Shown piece after piece: positions 26,351-35,461 of a DNA stretch of 64,000 nt. The DNA lies in contig NZ_AKKK01000011.1 in NCBI RefSeq assembly GCF_000281065.1, positions 124,001-188,000 on the forward strand, read 5' to 3'. The translations under genes were made by a program, and so were the position numbers. This DNA comes from Arthrobacter sp. M2012083. Lineage in GTDB: Bacteria; Actinomycetota; Actinomycetes; Actinomycetales; Micrococcaceae. Under the pieces are notes generated by a model, which was given only the letters and a program-made list of their open reading frames with translations, did no database searches and was not told the origin of the DNA. Each line of letters starts with the position of its first letter. Position 1 is the first letter of the stretch.

Positions 26351-27463
26351 TCAGGAGAAACGCCCCGGACGGAACGTGGCCAGCATCGGGTGCTTTTCGC
26401 CGCTCAGGATCTCACCGGACAGAAGCTCACCGGCGATGAGGCCCAGTGTGGCACCGGAGTGCGTGAAGGCCACGAAGCATCCCGGCACTTGGCCTAGTTC
26501 CCCGAAGACCGGTTCGCCGTCGCCGGGGATGGGCTTGTAGCCGATCTTCCACGAGGCGGGCTTGAGCTCGGGATTGCCCGCGATGAGCTTGGAGGATTCG
26601 TCGGCCAGCTCCTGGACAACGTCATCCGGGATAGTGAAGGAACCGTCGGCGTGCTCGGTGATGTGTTCCTCGTACCAGTCGTGATCCAGGGCGAAAGTGT
26701 TGCCGGGGTTGGGACGAACAGCAGCTCGGGGCGTGTTCATCACCGCAGTGACCTGATGCTCCACTGGCTTGGTGACCACCAGCATGGAAACCGGCGAACC
26801 GTTGGGAATTTCCACGCCCAAAGGCTTTACGACGGCGGGCGTCGCGGCACCGCAGGCAACCAGTACAGCGTCAGCGGGGTACGTTTCACCGCCGGCAGTT
26901 TCGACCCCGGCAGCCCGGCCGCCGTCGACCATTACCGAGGCCTTGCCGGCATTAAGGACCAGCTGACCACCCAGGGCGTGGAATTCCTCCATCAGGAAGT
27001 TCACCAGGTCCGGCAGGCTCACCCAGCCTTCGCCCGGGTTGAAGATGGCGTTCTCGGGGACGGCGCCGGCATCGATGCCAGGGGTCACCGAGGCGATTTC
27101 CTCAGGGGCCAGCAGCTTGGAGTCGTAGCCAATCGACTTCTCGTAAGCATGGCGGGCTTCGGTGACCTCGCTCTGCCCGGCCGCGTTCCACATGAGGCCG
27201 CCGCCGAACTGCAGCCATTCACGACCGGGGTCCGCGGCGAAGAGTGTGCGGTACCGGTCAACGCCGGCCACCCGCAGCAGGTGGTACGGCGTGGAGCGTT
27301 CGCCCGCCGAGTTGAGCCACGACAATGAACGGCCAGTAGCTTCACTGGCCAGTCCCTGCTCGGTCAGCAGGGTGACGGAAGCGCCTTCGCGGAGCAGGTG
27401 GACGGCGGTGGAAACGCCCAGGATGCCGCCTCCGATGACGGCGACGTGCTTGGTGGAGGACAT
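26351..27463 (-). CDS. FAD-dependent amine/amino-acid oxidoreductase (DadA/DAO family)
   Basis: 370 residues. N-terminal FAD-binding VAVIGGGILGVSTAVHLLREG and the C-terminal FAD contact GCFVAFTHSGATLGLIAGELLSGE define the DAO superfamily (D-amino-acid dehydrogenase, sarcosine oxidase, fructosyl-amino-acid oxidase). It oxidises a C-N bond of an amino acid or N-substituted amino acid. It is the last gene of an operon with a Gfo/Idh/MocA dehydrogenase and a polar-amino-acid-type ABC importer, so its substrate is probably the imported compound. Confidence 0.86.
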   Translation of the reverse strand: MSSTKHVAVIGGGILGVSTAVHLLREGASVTLLTEQGLASEATGRSLSWLNSAGERSTPYHLLRVAGVDRYRTLFAADPGREWLQFGGGLMWNAAGQSEVTEARHAYEKSIGYDSKLLAPEEIASVTPGIDAGAVPENAIFNPGEGWVSLPDLVNFLMEEFHALGGQLVLNAGKASVMVDGGRAAGVETAGGETYPADAVLVACGAATPAVVKPLGVEIPNGSPVSMLVVTKPVEHQVTAVMNTPRAAVRPNPGNTFALDHDWYEEHITEHADGSFTIPDDVVQELADESSKLIAGNPELKPASWKIGYKPIPGDGEPVFGELGQVPGCFVAFTHSGATLGLIAGELLSGEILSGEKHPMLATFRPGRFS

Positions 27464-27502
27464 GGTTCTCCCTTTCTCTGAGGTAAATGCTGCTAAACGC
27501 GA

Positions 27503-28564
27503 CTATGCGAACGCGTGGATGTTTTCGATGATCCTGAGGGTTTCCAACGCTTCCGCCGGCTGCACCGGAAGAGTCCCGTGCCCACGGAGCGAGGCTGCGA
27601 GGTCCCTGTAAAACTGTGGATAGTCGCCCTTCTCCGCCGGGACTGGCGTAGCTGAACCGTCCACTCCCAGAAGCCCCCAAGACTCCTGGGGTTCGGCGCC
27701 GTACGCGGCGTCCGACGGCGTGATGCCGGCTGCGAGGGCAGGTTCCTGGCTGTCCAGTCCCCACTTGGTGTAGCCGGCTTTGGAGCCGAGGACGTGGAAG
27801 CGCGGGCCCACTTGCGCGGCCATTCCGTTCATCCACAGCCGGGTCCTGACGCCGGATTCGTGGCGTAGCGACACGAAAGCTTCGGTGTCGGCCGCATCCG
27901 GGTGGGGGCCATGGTTGGCGGTCTCGCCGTAGCTCTCCTCCACAGGGCCGAACAGCTGGATGGCTTGGTCGATCAGGTGGGCGCCGAGGTCATGGAGGAT
28001 CCCGCCGCCCTCGGCCAGCGTGGCCGGATCGCGCCAGTTGCCGAAGCCTTCCGGCCGCCACCATTCGAAGCGCGACTCAAAGGTCCGCACTTCGCCCAGG
28101 GCACCTTCCCTCAGCAGCTTCCGCAGCGTCAGGAAGTCGGCGTCCCACCGGCGGTTCTGGAAGACCGTGAGCTGCACACCGGCGTCGGACGCCCGCCCGA
28201 CCAGTTCCTCACCGTAGGCCACCGTAGTGACGAAAGGCTTGTCCACCACAACGTTGAGCCCATGGGCGATGGCCGTGGCACCAAGCTCAAGATGCGTAAG
28301 CGGCGGGGTTCCAAGGACCACCAGGTCCAGGTCTCCGGCGAAGGCGAACATGTCCTCCGGGGTGGGGACGATCCTTGCCTGCGGGTAGAGCCGCCGGGCT
28401 TCGGCCATGCGCTGCGGATCTGCTGTGACAATGACGTCAAGGGAGTAGTCCGGATCCGCTTGGATCAGCGGCGCGTGGAACACCCTGCCGGAGACGCCAA
28501 ACCCGACGACGGCGGTTCGGATGGGTGCCGCTGTTGGCTGGCGCACCACAGGAGTCCCGCCCAT
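27503..28564 (-). CDS. Gfo/Idh/MocA family oxidoreductase
   Basis: 353 residues. The N-terminal NAD(P)-binding fold starts AVVGFGVSGRVFHAPLI; the conserved EKP-type motif appears as VVDKPFVTT, with the C-terminal alpha/beta substrate domain containing GGGILHDLGAHLIDQAIQLFG (catalytic DxGxHxxD pattern). Members oxidise sugars, inositols or related polyols. ATG overlaps the ATPase stop by one base (TAATG), so it is translationally coupled to the transporter. Confidence 0.9.
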   Translation of the reverse strand: MGGTPVVRQPTAAPIRTAVVGFGVSGRVFHAPLIQADPDYSLDVIVTADPQRMAEARRLYPQARIVPTPEDMFAFAGDLDLVVLGTPPLTHLELGATAIAHGLNVVVDKPFVTTVAYGEELVGRASDAGVQLTVFQNRRWDADFLTLRKLLREGALGEVRTFESRFEWWRPEGFGNWRDPATLAEGGGILHDLGAHLIDQAIQLFGPVEESYGETANHGPHPDAADTEAFVSLRHESGVRTRLWMNGMAAQVGPRFHVLGSKAGYTKWGLDSQEPALAAGITPSDAAYGAEPQESWGLLGVDGSATPVPAEKGDYPQFYRDLAASLRGHGTLPVQPAEALETLRIIENIHAFA

Positions 28565-29367
28565 TACAGCACTTCCGAGAGGAAGCGCTGAAGGCGTTCG
28601 CTGCGCGGGTTGTCGAAGAGCTCGGTGGGGGTTCCAATTTCCACTACTTCGCCTTCGTCCATGAACACCACCTGGTCGGCCACTTTGCGGGCGAAGCCCA
28701 TCTCGTGGGTGACAACCAGCATGGTCATGCCGCGGCGGCCGAGACCTGCCATGAGGTTGAGGACGCCCTTGACGAGTTCCGGATCCAGCGCGCTGGTGGC
28801 TTCGTCGAAGAGCATGACCTCAGGCTCCATGGCCAGCGCCCGGGCGATAGCGACACGTTGCTGCTGTCCGCCGGAGAGGTCACGTGGCCGGTGGTCAGCG
28901 CGCTCGGCGAGGCCTACTTCTGCAAGGCGTCGTCGGGCGCGTTCGCGGGCCTCCGACTTGGACATTCCCTTGACGCTCCACAGGGCCAATGCCACATTTT
29001 CCAGGGCGGTGTGGTCCGGGAAGAGATTGAAGTGCTGGAACACCATACCGATACGTGCACGGAGGATGTCCGGCTTGACCTTAAGTGCGCTTTCGCCGGC
29101 CAGCAGCACGTCGCCGCTCTTGGGTTCGTGCAGGCGGTTTACGCCGCGCAGGAGTGTGGACTTGCCGGACCCGGACGGGCCGATGATGCAGGTGGTGGTT
29201 CCCGGAGCCACGGTGAGGCTGACATTGCGGAGCACTTCAACGTCACCGTAGGCCATGGTCAGGTTGTGCAGTTCCAGGCTGGAGCCGTGGAACTTTTCAA
29301 TGTCCCCGGTGCCTGGGTTAGGGCTTGGCTGGTTGGTGCTGGTAGCGCTGCTGCTTGTGAGGTTCAC
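28564..29367 (-). CDS. amino-acid-type ABC transporter ATP-binding protein (GlnQ/HisP family)
   Basis: 267 residues with Walker A GPSGSGKST (about 63-71), signature LSGGQQQRVAIARALA, Walker B VMLFDEATSALD and the H-loop VVTHEMGFA typical of polar amino acid importers. A Ser/Pro-rich N-terminal extension of about 30 residues is unusual but harmless. Starts with GTG at 29367 overlapping the permease stop (GTGA). Confidence 0.92.
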   Translation of the reverse strand: MNLTSSSATSTNQPSPNPGTGDIEKFHGSSLELHNLTMAYGDVEVLRNVSLTVAPGTTTCIIGPSGSGKSTLLRGVNRLHEPKSGDVLLAGESALKVKPDILRARIGMVFQHFNLFPDHTALENVALALWSVKGMSKSEARERARRRLAEVGLAERADHRPRDLSGGQQQRVAIARALAMEPEVMLFDEATSALDPELVKGVLNLMAGLGRRGMTMLVVTHEMGFARKVADQVVFMDEGEVVEIGTPTELFDNPRSERLQRFLSEVL

Positions 29368-30152
29368 GTGTTGCTCCCGGTGATGAGCGGCGAGGCCGCA
29401 TCGAGTTCCTTGACTTCCTTCAGCCCACTGGTGGGTGCCGTGGGACGGCGGCGTCCGGTGCGGAACTTGTTGTCGAAGTAGTTGACCAGGTGGGTCAGGG
29501 GCACCGTGATGATCAGGTAGAAGATGCCAGCCATGACCAGCGGTGAAAGGTTGCCGGACAGTACTGCGGCGTCCTGGCCCACCCGGAACAGTTCACGCTC
29601 GCTGACCAGGAGTCCAAGGAAGTAGACCAGCGACGAGTCTTTGACGATTGCAATGAACTGATTTACCAAGGCCGGTAGGACCCGGCGAATGCCTTGCGGC
29701 ACCACGACGAGGGCCATGGACTTGGAGTAGCTCATTCCCAAAGCGCGGCAGGCCTCCCCCTGGCCCTTATCAACGCTCTGTATGCCGGCCCGGAAGATCT
29801 CACCGATGTAGGCACTGGCGATGAGGCTCAGGGCGATGATTCCCAGCGGGTAAGGAGAGGGTCCGAAGACCGACTGGCTCAACCGCGCAAATCCCTGGCC
29901 GATCAGCAGGATGGTGAGGATAGCGGGCAGGCCACGGAACAGGTCTGTGTAGATCCTTGCCGGGATACGCAGCCACTTCGAGCGCGAGATGCCCATGACC
30001 GCCACCACCATGCCCATCACTACGCCGAGGATGGTTGCTGCGATGGAGATGATCAGGGTGTTGAGGAGGCCAACTCCGAGGAGCTGGGGCAGTACTTCGA
30101 CCATGGCGTCAAGGTCGAAGAACGTGCGGCTGATGGTATTGAGCCAATCCAT
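29364..30152 (-). CDS. amino-acid-type ABC transporter permease (HisMQ family)
   Basis: 262 residues, about five membrane helices, with the coupling loop EACRALGMSYSKSMALVVVPQGIRRVLPALVNQFIAIVKDSSL given in part as EACRALGMSYSKSMALVVVP, the hallmark of HisM/GlnP permeases. A single permease gene implies a homodimeric channel. It lies 32 nt after the binding-protein stop. Confidence 0.92.
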   Translation of the reverse strand: MDWLNTISRTFFDLDAMVEVLPQLLGVGLLNTLIISIAATILGVVMGMVVAVMGISRSKWLRIPARIYTDLFRGLPAILTILLIGQGFARLSQSVFGPSPYPLGIIALSLIASAYIGEIFRAGIQSVDKGQGEACRALGMSYSKSMALVVVPQGIRRVLPALVNQFIAIVKDSSLVYFLGLLVSERELFRVGQDAAVLSGNLSPLVMAGIFYLIITVPLTHLVNYFDNKFRTGRRRPTAPTSGLKEVKELDAASPLITGSNT

Positions 30153-30184
30153 TGAGTGCTCTCAGACGTTAGGTGTTTTGGGGC

Positions 30185-31051
30185 TTACTTGCTGGCGGTC
30201 GGAGCAGGGCTGGAGGTCTGCTCGGCCTTCGGAAGGTACTGCTCCGGCATCGGCGAACCCGGGAACCACTTCTCGTAGAGCTTCTTCCAGGTGCCGTCTT
30301 CCATTGCTTCGGCGAGGCCCTTGTTCAAGGCTTCCTTGAAGGCGGGCTTGTCCTTGGCGATGGCGAAGCCTGCCGGTGCGTCGAAGGAGGGAATGTCCGC
30401 GGCGCTGACCAGTCCGAACTGCTCCTGGTATTCCTTGGCTGCCTCGTAGTCCAGGAAGTGGGCGTCCACGGAACCGCTGTTGACTGCGGAGATGGCGGTG
30501 TTGTTGTCCGGGAAGCGGACCAGCTGCGCCGAGGTGAAGTTCTTGACTGCGTAGGCTTCCTGCAGGGTGCCCTGGACCACGCCCAAGCGCTTGCCGTTGA
30601 GGCCATCGGCGTCCTTGATGCCTGAGGTCTTGGTGGTGATGACCGTCAGGTATCCGGCGAGGTAGCCGTCGGAGAAGTCAACGGTTTCCTTGCGCTTGTC
30701 CGTGATGCCGATAGCTGCAACGCCGACGTCGAACTGGCCGTTGGCTACGGCTGCCAGGAGTCCGGAGAAGTCCTGTCCGGTGAAGACAACATTGTCCACG
30801 CCGGCGCGGTGGGCCACGTCCTTGAACAGTTCCACGTCAAAGCCGGTGAAGTTACCCGAGCTGTCCGTGAAGGTGTAGGGCTTGGAGTCTCCCAGGCTGG
30901 CCACACGGATGGTGCCGGGCTCGATGAGCCCATAGGGGTTGTCCGCGGAAGGTGAGCTGCCGGCAGGTGATCCACCGCAGCCGGAGAGGGCGAGAATGGC
31001 CGCCAAGGCTGCTGCCGCGAGGGCTGCCGGGCGGAAGTTCAGTTTGATCAC
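30185..31051 (-). CDS. amino-acid-type ABC transporter substrate-binding lipoprotein
   Basis: 288 residues. A signal peptide with lipobox LALSGCGG is followed by a family 3 solute-binding fold: [59 protein letters not shown], then a second lobe. The usual ligand Arg region is present in [18 protein letters not shown] use GTG at 31051, which places the signal peptide at the N-terminus; a TTG four codons earlier is possible. Ligand probably a polar amino acid or derivative. Confidence 0.86.
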   Translation of the reverse strand: MIKLNFRPAALAAAALAAILALSGCGGSPAGSSPSADNPYGLIEPGTIRVASLGDSKPYTFTDSSGNFTGFDVELFKDVAHRAGVDNVVFTGQDFSGLLAAVANGQFDVGVAAIGITDKRKETVDFSDGYLAGYLTVITTKTSGIKDADGLNGKRLGVVQGTLQEAYAVKNFTSAQLVRFPDNNTAISAVNSGSVDAHFLDYEAAKEYQEQFGLVSAADIPSFDAPAGFAIAKDKPAFKEALNKGLAEAMEDGTWKKLYEKWFPGSPMPEQYLPKAEQTSSPAPTASK

Positions 31052-31126
31052 AGCGTTGTCCAATCGTGGGAGGGAAAGCGGTGCTGTCAGGAGCCGCTGA
31101 AGCTATTACTCGATGAGGGGTCTTGT

Positions 31127-31165
31127 TGAGTCCGGTCTCAGCCCCTAGGATTGAGACCGGACTCA
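31127..31165. promoter_or_regulatory. paired LacI-type operators
   Basis: TGAGTCCGGTCTCA (31127-31140) and TGAGACCGGACTCA (31152-31165) are near-palindromic 14-mers with a central CG, and are also exact inverted copies of one another. Their centres are 25 bp apart. They lie between the divergent LacI gene and the ABC operon. Confidence 0.8.
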
Positions 31166-31179
31166 CATCGATTGATAAG
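31151..31179 (+). promoter_or_regulatory. predicted promoter of the LacI gene
   Basis: TTGAGA (31151-31156), 17 nt, GATAAG (31174-31179). The -35 box lies inside the second operator, so the regulator probably represses itself. Confidence 0.5.
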
Positions 31180-31231
31180 AAATGTAGCGGAACTCACAAA
31201 GCCGCGTCAACACCCCTCTTGAAAGGTGAAC

Positions 31232-32353
31232 ATGAGCAGTGACGGAACCCGACGGCGGGACGTGACGGTTGCCGACGTCGCCAAAGCCGCGAAAGTGTCC
31301 AAGGCGCAAGCAGCCCGGGCGTTGGGCAATTACGGCGCGGTCAGCGACGACGTCCGCGAGCGGGTGCTCGCCGCGGCCGAGGAACTTGAGTACCGGCCCA
31401 ACGAACTCGCCCGGAGCATGAACACGGGCAAATCCAACACCATTGGCGTGGTGGTGGGCGACATCGAAAATCCCCACTTCGGGCTCGCCATGAGGGGCAT
31501 CACGGATACCGCGAAGAAGAGCGGCTACAACGTCATCCTCATCAACACGGACGAGGAACGGGCCGCCGAAGTGGACGCCGTCCGGGTGCTCCTGGACAAG
31601 CGCGTGGACGGGCTCATCGTTGCTCCCGCCTCGTCCGTGGAAACCTCGCACCTGCAGCAGGTCCGAGAGTCCGGGCGTCCCTTGGTCCTGCTGGATCGCG
31701 CTGCCGCAGGGGTGGACGTTGAGACCTTTGCAGTGGACATGGGACGCATTTCCTACGAGTCCACCCTGCATTTGATCGAGGCCGGACACCGACGGATTGC
31801 CTTTGTCTCCACTGTCCGGACCGATGCCCCCTATGTTGCCGGCATGACCTTGGACTCTTCGCAGATCTCGGATCGCCTGGACGGAATCCGCCGGGCTTTC
31901 GACGATGCGGGCTTCCCCCACCCCACGGACCTCATCCGGCTTAATGCTGGGGACGCCGACTCCATCATGCGGATTACGCGCGAGCTGCTGGACGGGCCGG
32001 ACGCCGCCACGGCCATCATCGCGTCCGACGGCCTCATCGCCTTGAGCGTCGTGGAAGCCATCCAGGAATCGGGGCGCTCCATCCCGAATGACGTTTCGTT
32101 CCTCATGTACGACGATTTCGCGTGGACCCGCCTCACCACTCCCCCGCTCACCGTCATCTCACAACCCGTTTACGACATGGGAATTGCCGCAGCCTCAGCG
32201 CTGATCAGGCAGATCGAGGGCAGGAAAGCTGCCGGGCCCGGCCCGGATCTGGTGGCGACGTTGATAAAGCGGGGATCCGTCGGGGCCCCCAAGGATGCTG
32301 AGGCACTCTTGCCGGACGCCGAGATCGCCGGAATCCTGCCGGATCGCTGGTAG
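31232..32353 (+). CDS. LacI family transcriptional regulator
   Basis: 373 residues. The N-terminal helix-turn-helix VTVADVAKAAKVSKAQAARALGNYGAVSDDVRERV (split in landmarks VADVAKAAKVSKAQAARALG and VSDDVRERV) and hinge EYRPNELARSM are followed by a periplasmic-binding-protein-like effector domain (NTIGVVVGDIENPHFGLAMRGI). The effector is probably a sugar-like molecule. ATG at 31232 follows GAAAGG by 5 nt. Divergent from the ABC/oxidase operon, which it likely controls through the paired operators. Confidence 0.92.
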   Translation: MSSDGTRRRDVTVADVAKAAKVSKAQAARALGNYGAVSDDVRERVLAAAEELEYRPNELARSMNTGKSNTIGVVVGDIENPHFGLAMRGITDTAKKSGYNVILINTDEERAAEVDAVRVLLDKRVDGLIVAPASSVETSHLQQVRESGRPLVLLDRAAAGVDVETFAVDMGRISYESTLHLIEAGHRRIAFVSTVRTDAPYVAGMTLDSSQISDRLDGIRRAFDDAGFPHPTDLIRLNAGDADSIMRITRELLDGPDAATAIIASDGLIALSVVEAIQESGRSIPNDVSFLMYDDFAWTRLTTPPLTVISQPVYDMGIAAASALIRQIEGRKAAGPGPDLVATLIKRGSVGAPKDAEALLPDAEIAGILPDRW

Positions 32354-32465
32354 CTTCCGGGTGGTTTCGACGTTTTCCCGCGAACTCGCTAAGGATGCAC
32401 ACCCTCTGGGCGCTCCCCCAAACCGTTCCCGCCCGGTTAACCTCCGCGCCATCCCGCTTCCCTAC

Positions 32466-32489
32466 TGTGATCCCGCTGGGGGGATCACA
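32466..32489. promoter_or_regulatory. inverted repeat before the PHP hydrolase gene
   Basis: TGTGATCCC (32466-32474) and GGGATCACA (32481-32489), 9-bp perfect arms with a 6-nt gap, 21 nt upstream of the ATG. It could be an operator or an mRNA hairpin in the leader. Confidence 0.6.
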
Positions 32490-32510
32490 AAACTACAGAG
32501 GGAAAGCGCT

Positions 32511-34235
32511 ATGTGCACCGCAGACGAAAACACGACTACCCACAGCCAACGAGTGGAGCTTGCCGACGCTGAGCTGAAAACCATGGGATTGAGCCGCCGG
32601 CGCATCCTGCAGTCGGCAGGCATCCTGGCCGCGGGCAGCGCGGCAACGGCCGCCATGGCACGGCCGGCGACGGCGAACACGGGCGGCAACGACCCCCGGC
32701 TGAAGTGGCTTGTCGGAGACCACCACGTCCACACCCAGTACAGCCACGACGCGAAGTACATGATCAAGCAGCAGCTCGATACCGCACAGTCCTACGGTGT
32801 GGACTGGCTGGCACTGACTGAGCACAGCAACTTTGGCCACGCCAACAACGGCGGGGCAGTCAACGCCAACAGGGAAATCCAGGCGCAGCGTGCAGCGAGG
32901 CCCCACCTGCTGATCTTCCAGGGACTCGAATGGTACATCCCGGGAGCTGAGCACGCGTCAGTGCTTGTCGCCCCCGGTCCCAATGAAGTGAACCTCCTGC
33001 GGACCTTCGAACTGGTGTGGGACGGAAAGCTGAACCAATGGGAGAAGCCAACCCCTGGAACGGCCCAAGTGGAGACGTTCGAGCGAAAAGCAGTTGAAGC
33101 CATTACTTGGTTGGCCAACCAGCGGCGCTCCGGCTACATCGACGACGTCGTAGCGCTGGCCAACCATCCCATGCGGCTGGGCATCGATTCCCCGCACGAA
33201 CTCCGGGCTTGGCGCGATGCCGCCCGCGAAGTGATGATCGGAATGGAAGGTGCCCCGGGTGCGCAGGGCTCCGGCGTCAGCCAGTTCTCCAGAGCCGGCG
33301 ACCAGCGCGGCGAATACACCAACAACCCCACCCAGTACAGCTTTCCCGGCTACCCGGCCGACGCTTTCCGGCCCTACGGCGGCTTCGATTGGGCAACCGC
33401 AACGGTGGGTGGCGTCTGGGACTCCATGCTCGCTGAAGGCCTGCCCTTCTGGATCACGTCCAACTCCGACAACCACCTCACTGTGAAGGACACCTGGAAA
33501 ACCGGACCGTATCCGGCAGAGGAGCCCTACCTCAGCCTGCCCAGCGAATTCGACCGCTGGTCCGTCACGGGCAAGCGTCCCGATCCCTTTGATACCGGCG
33601 AAAAGCAGGGTGGTAGCGACTACTGGCCGGGACAGTTCAGCCGCCTTCACACGGGTGTCACCAAACACTCCTACACCGGCGTCCTGGAAGCAATGCGCAA
33701 CGGCCGCATGTGGGTGGACCACGGACACCTCCTCCAGGGACTCGACGTGCGGGTCCGCGAGGTGCGCGGCACCGGCGCAGGCAACAGTAACGGGCGCAAC
33801 GGCGTCACCCTCGGTTCCCGCCTCCAGGTAAGGCGAGGTGCCGACGTCGAAATTTCCATCACCATGACGACGACGGACTACCGCAACTTCGCGGGGATCC
33901 TCCCGAAGCTCGCCCACGTGGACGTCATCGGTGGCGCCGTAACTGGTGCCGCGGCAGATCGCGACACTCTGAGGGCCCCTGGCACAGCGGTATGGAAGCA
34001 GATCGATGTTTCCGGGCGTACCGGAACGTTCACCATCAAGCACGTCATCAAGGACGTGCAGACATCCTGCTACTTCCGCCTCCGCGGCAGCGACGGAAAC
34101 CGCCACGGTGCCGGCTACTACGGCGCTGCCGTGGACCCCGCCGGGCCCATCCGCCACGGAGACAACCTCGGGGATGCTGACCCGTGGGCTGATACCTGGT
34201 TCTACGCCAACCCGGTGTTCATCGACGTCGCGTAG
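32511..34235 (+). CDS. TAT-exported CehA/McbA family metallohydrolase (PHP domain)
   Basis: 574 residues. A twin-arginine signal, LSRRRILQSAGILAAGSAATAAMARPATA in outline (key SRRRIL, Ala-rich h-region), directs folded export. The PHP-type metal site appears in GDHHVHTQYSHDAKYMIKQQ and ALTEHSNFGHANN, followed by NHPMRLG and SNSDNHLTV, which supply further metal ligands. CehA/McbA proteins include carbaryl hydrolases and other extracellular esterases or phosphoesterases; actual substrate unknown. ATG at 32511 follows GAGGGAAAGCGCT; a longer in-frame extension has no ribosome site and lacks signal features. Confidence 0.86.
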   Translation: MCTADENTTTHSQRVELADAELKTMGLSRRRILQSAGILAAGSAATAAMARPATANTGGNDPRLKWLVGDHHVHTQYSHDAKYMIKQQLDTAQSYGVDWLALTEHSNFGHANNGGAVNANREIQAQRAARPHLLIFQGLEWYIPGAEHASVLVAPGPNEVNLLRTFELVWDGKLNQWEKPTPGTAQVETFERKAVEAITWLANQRRSGYIDDVVALANHPMRLGIDSPHELRAWRDAAREVMIGMEGAPGAQGSGVSQFSRAGDQRGEYTNNPTQYSFPGYPADAFRPYGGFDWATATVGGVWDSMLAEGLPFWITSNSDNHLTVKDTWKTGPYPAEEPYLSLPSEFDRWSVTGKRPDPFDTGEKQGGSDYWPGQFSRLHTGVTKHSYTGVLEAMRNGRMWVDHGHLLQGLDVRVREVRGTGAGNSNGRNGVTLGSRLQVRRGADVEISITMTTTDYRNFAGILPKLAHVDVIGGAVTGAAADRDTLRAPGTAVWKQIDVSGRTGTFTIKHVIKDVQTSCYFRLRGSDGNRHGAGYYGAAVDPAGPIRHGDNLGDADPWADTWFYANPVFIDVA

Positions 34236-34238
34236 TCA

Positions 34239-35381
34239 TCACTCCGATGCGGTGTGCACTTCGCCTTCTTCGGGATCGTCGGCGGAGCGAACCTCATTCC
34301 GGATGATGCCCAGTTCCTCGAGCTGGGCAGACATCCCCGCTCCATCCGGGGCATAGATCCAGGGGATTCCAGGCGTGGGCTGGCCTCCGGACTTTGATCG
34401 TCCGCCTGCGAGCACGGCTTCACCCGCGGAGAGCTGGCGGATGGCGATGGCCCTGACGTTGGCCGGATGACGTTGGGCGAACTCGGAGTAGATGGCCTCA
34501 TCGTGTTGTCCGTCGTCGCCCACCAGCAGCCACTTGATGTTGGGGAATTCCTCCGCGAGGCGTTCCAACGAGGTTTTCTTGTGCTCCTGGCCGCTGCGGA
34601 ACCAGCGGTCAGGAGTCGGGCCCCAGTCCGTGAGGAGCTTGGGACCGGCGGGGTACAAGTTGCGGGACAGGAACCGGGACAGGGTTGGTGCAACGTTCCA
34701 TGCTCCGGTGGACAGATACAGCACGGGTGCGGAAGGTGCCGTCCTGGCGATCCGTTCATACAGCACAGCCATGCCCGGCGTGGGAGTCCTCGCGTGCTCG
34801 TTGAGGACGAAGGTGTTCCAAGCTGCCAGGAACGGACGCGGCAGCGCAGTGACCATTACGGTGTCGTCAATGTCGGACACGACGCCGAAATCGGCATCGT
34901 CCGCGACGATCTCCAGCGGAGCCTCAACAATTTCGGACTCCCCGGATTGCAGCGTGATGGTGTGCCAACCGGCGTCGAGGGCTACCGGAACACGAGCATC
35001 CACCACACCACCGCGGTCAGCCCTCACATCAAAAACTGTGCCTGCGATGGTCACGTTCACGCGAGCATGGGCCACGGGGGCGCTGGTGAAATTGCGCCAG
35101 CCGCGCATGCTTTCCTGCAACGGATTTGCATGACCCGCAGCGTCCCGGGGGTCACTACGGACCACACGCGCGAGGACCCTGACCCAGGAAGTACTGCCGT
35201 ACCCGGTGTAAGGGATGACGGTCTCCACCCGGCCACGCCGGATCGCAAGACGCGTCTGAAAACCAAGCCACGCGTCGTCGAGCCTCATGGCGAGGTGACG
35301 GCGACCCTTACTCAACGGCGTGGGGCCTTCATTGTCAGCGGCGTCGGACTGGGGGCGTGGTTTCATGGGACGGGGTGACAT
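34239..35381 (-). CDS. APP1/DUF2183 family phosphatase
   Basis: 380 residues. The HAD-like catalytic motif DIDDT (about residues 170-174) and downstream VLYLSTGAWNVAPTLSRFL, KKTSLERLAEEFPNIKWLLVGDDGQHD match the APP1 (yeast phosphatidate phosphatase) catalytic domain in bacterial DUF2183 proteins. An N-terminal beta-sandwich domain (about 50-165) precedes it. It probably dephosphorylates a lipid or similar phosphate. I use ATG 35381 with GGAAG 9 nt upstream; it leaves an 80-nt gap from the sortase gene. Its stop is 3 nt from the convergent PHP hydrolase stop. Confidence 0.86.
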   Translation of the reverse strand: MSPRPMKPRPQSDAADNEGPTPLSKGRRHLAMRLDDAWLGFQTRLAIRRGRVETVIPYTGYGSTSWVRVLARVVRSDPRDAAGHANPLQESMRGWRNFTSAPVAHARVNVTIAGTVFDVRADRGGVVDARVPVALDAGWHTITLQSGESEIVEAPLEIVADDADFGVVSDIDDTVMVTALPRPFLAAWNTFVLNEHARTPTPGMAVLYERIARTAPSAPVLYLSTGAWNVAPTLSRFLSRNLYPAGPKLLTDWGPTPDRWFRSGQEHKKTSLERLAEEFPNIKWLLVGDDGQHDEAIYSEFAQRHPANVRAIAIRQLSAGEAVLAGGRSKSGGQPTPGIPWIYAPDGAGMSAQLEELGIIRNEVRSADDPEEGEVHTASE

Positions 35382-35461
35382 GCGTCCAGTCTTCCATGGC
35401 TCGGCTCCCGAACGCAGTGCTCCGACGTACTGTGAAGTGGCGACCGTGCGGGCAAAAGTGG

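Noticed and set aside
32466..32489. TGTGA/TCACA considered as a CRP site
   Set aside because: The half-sites are 14 nt apart, not the 6 nt of the CRP consensus.
32958..34157. 399-codon minus-strand frame opposite the PHP hydrolase
   Set aside because: Shadow of the hydrolase, which has a signal peptide and metal motifs; the minus frame has none.
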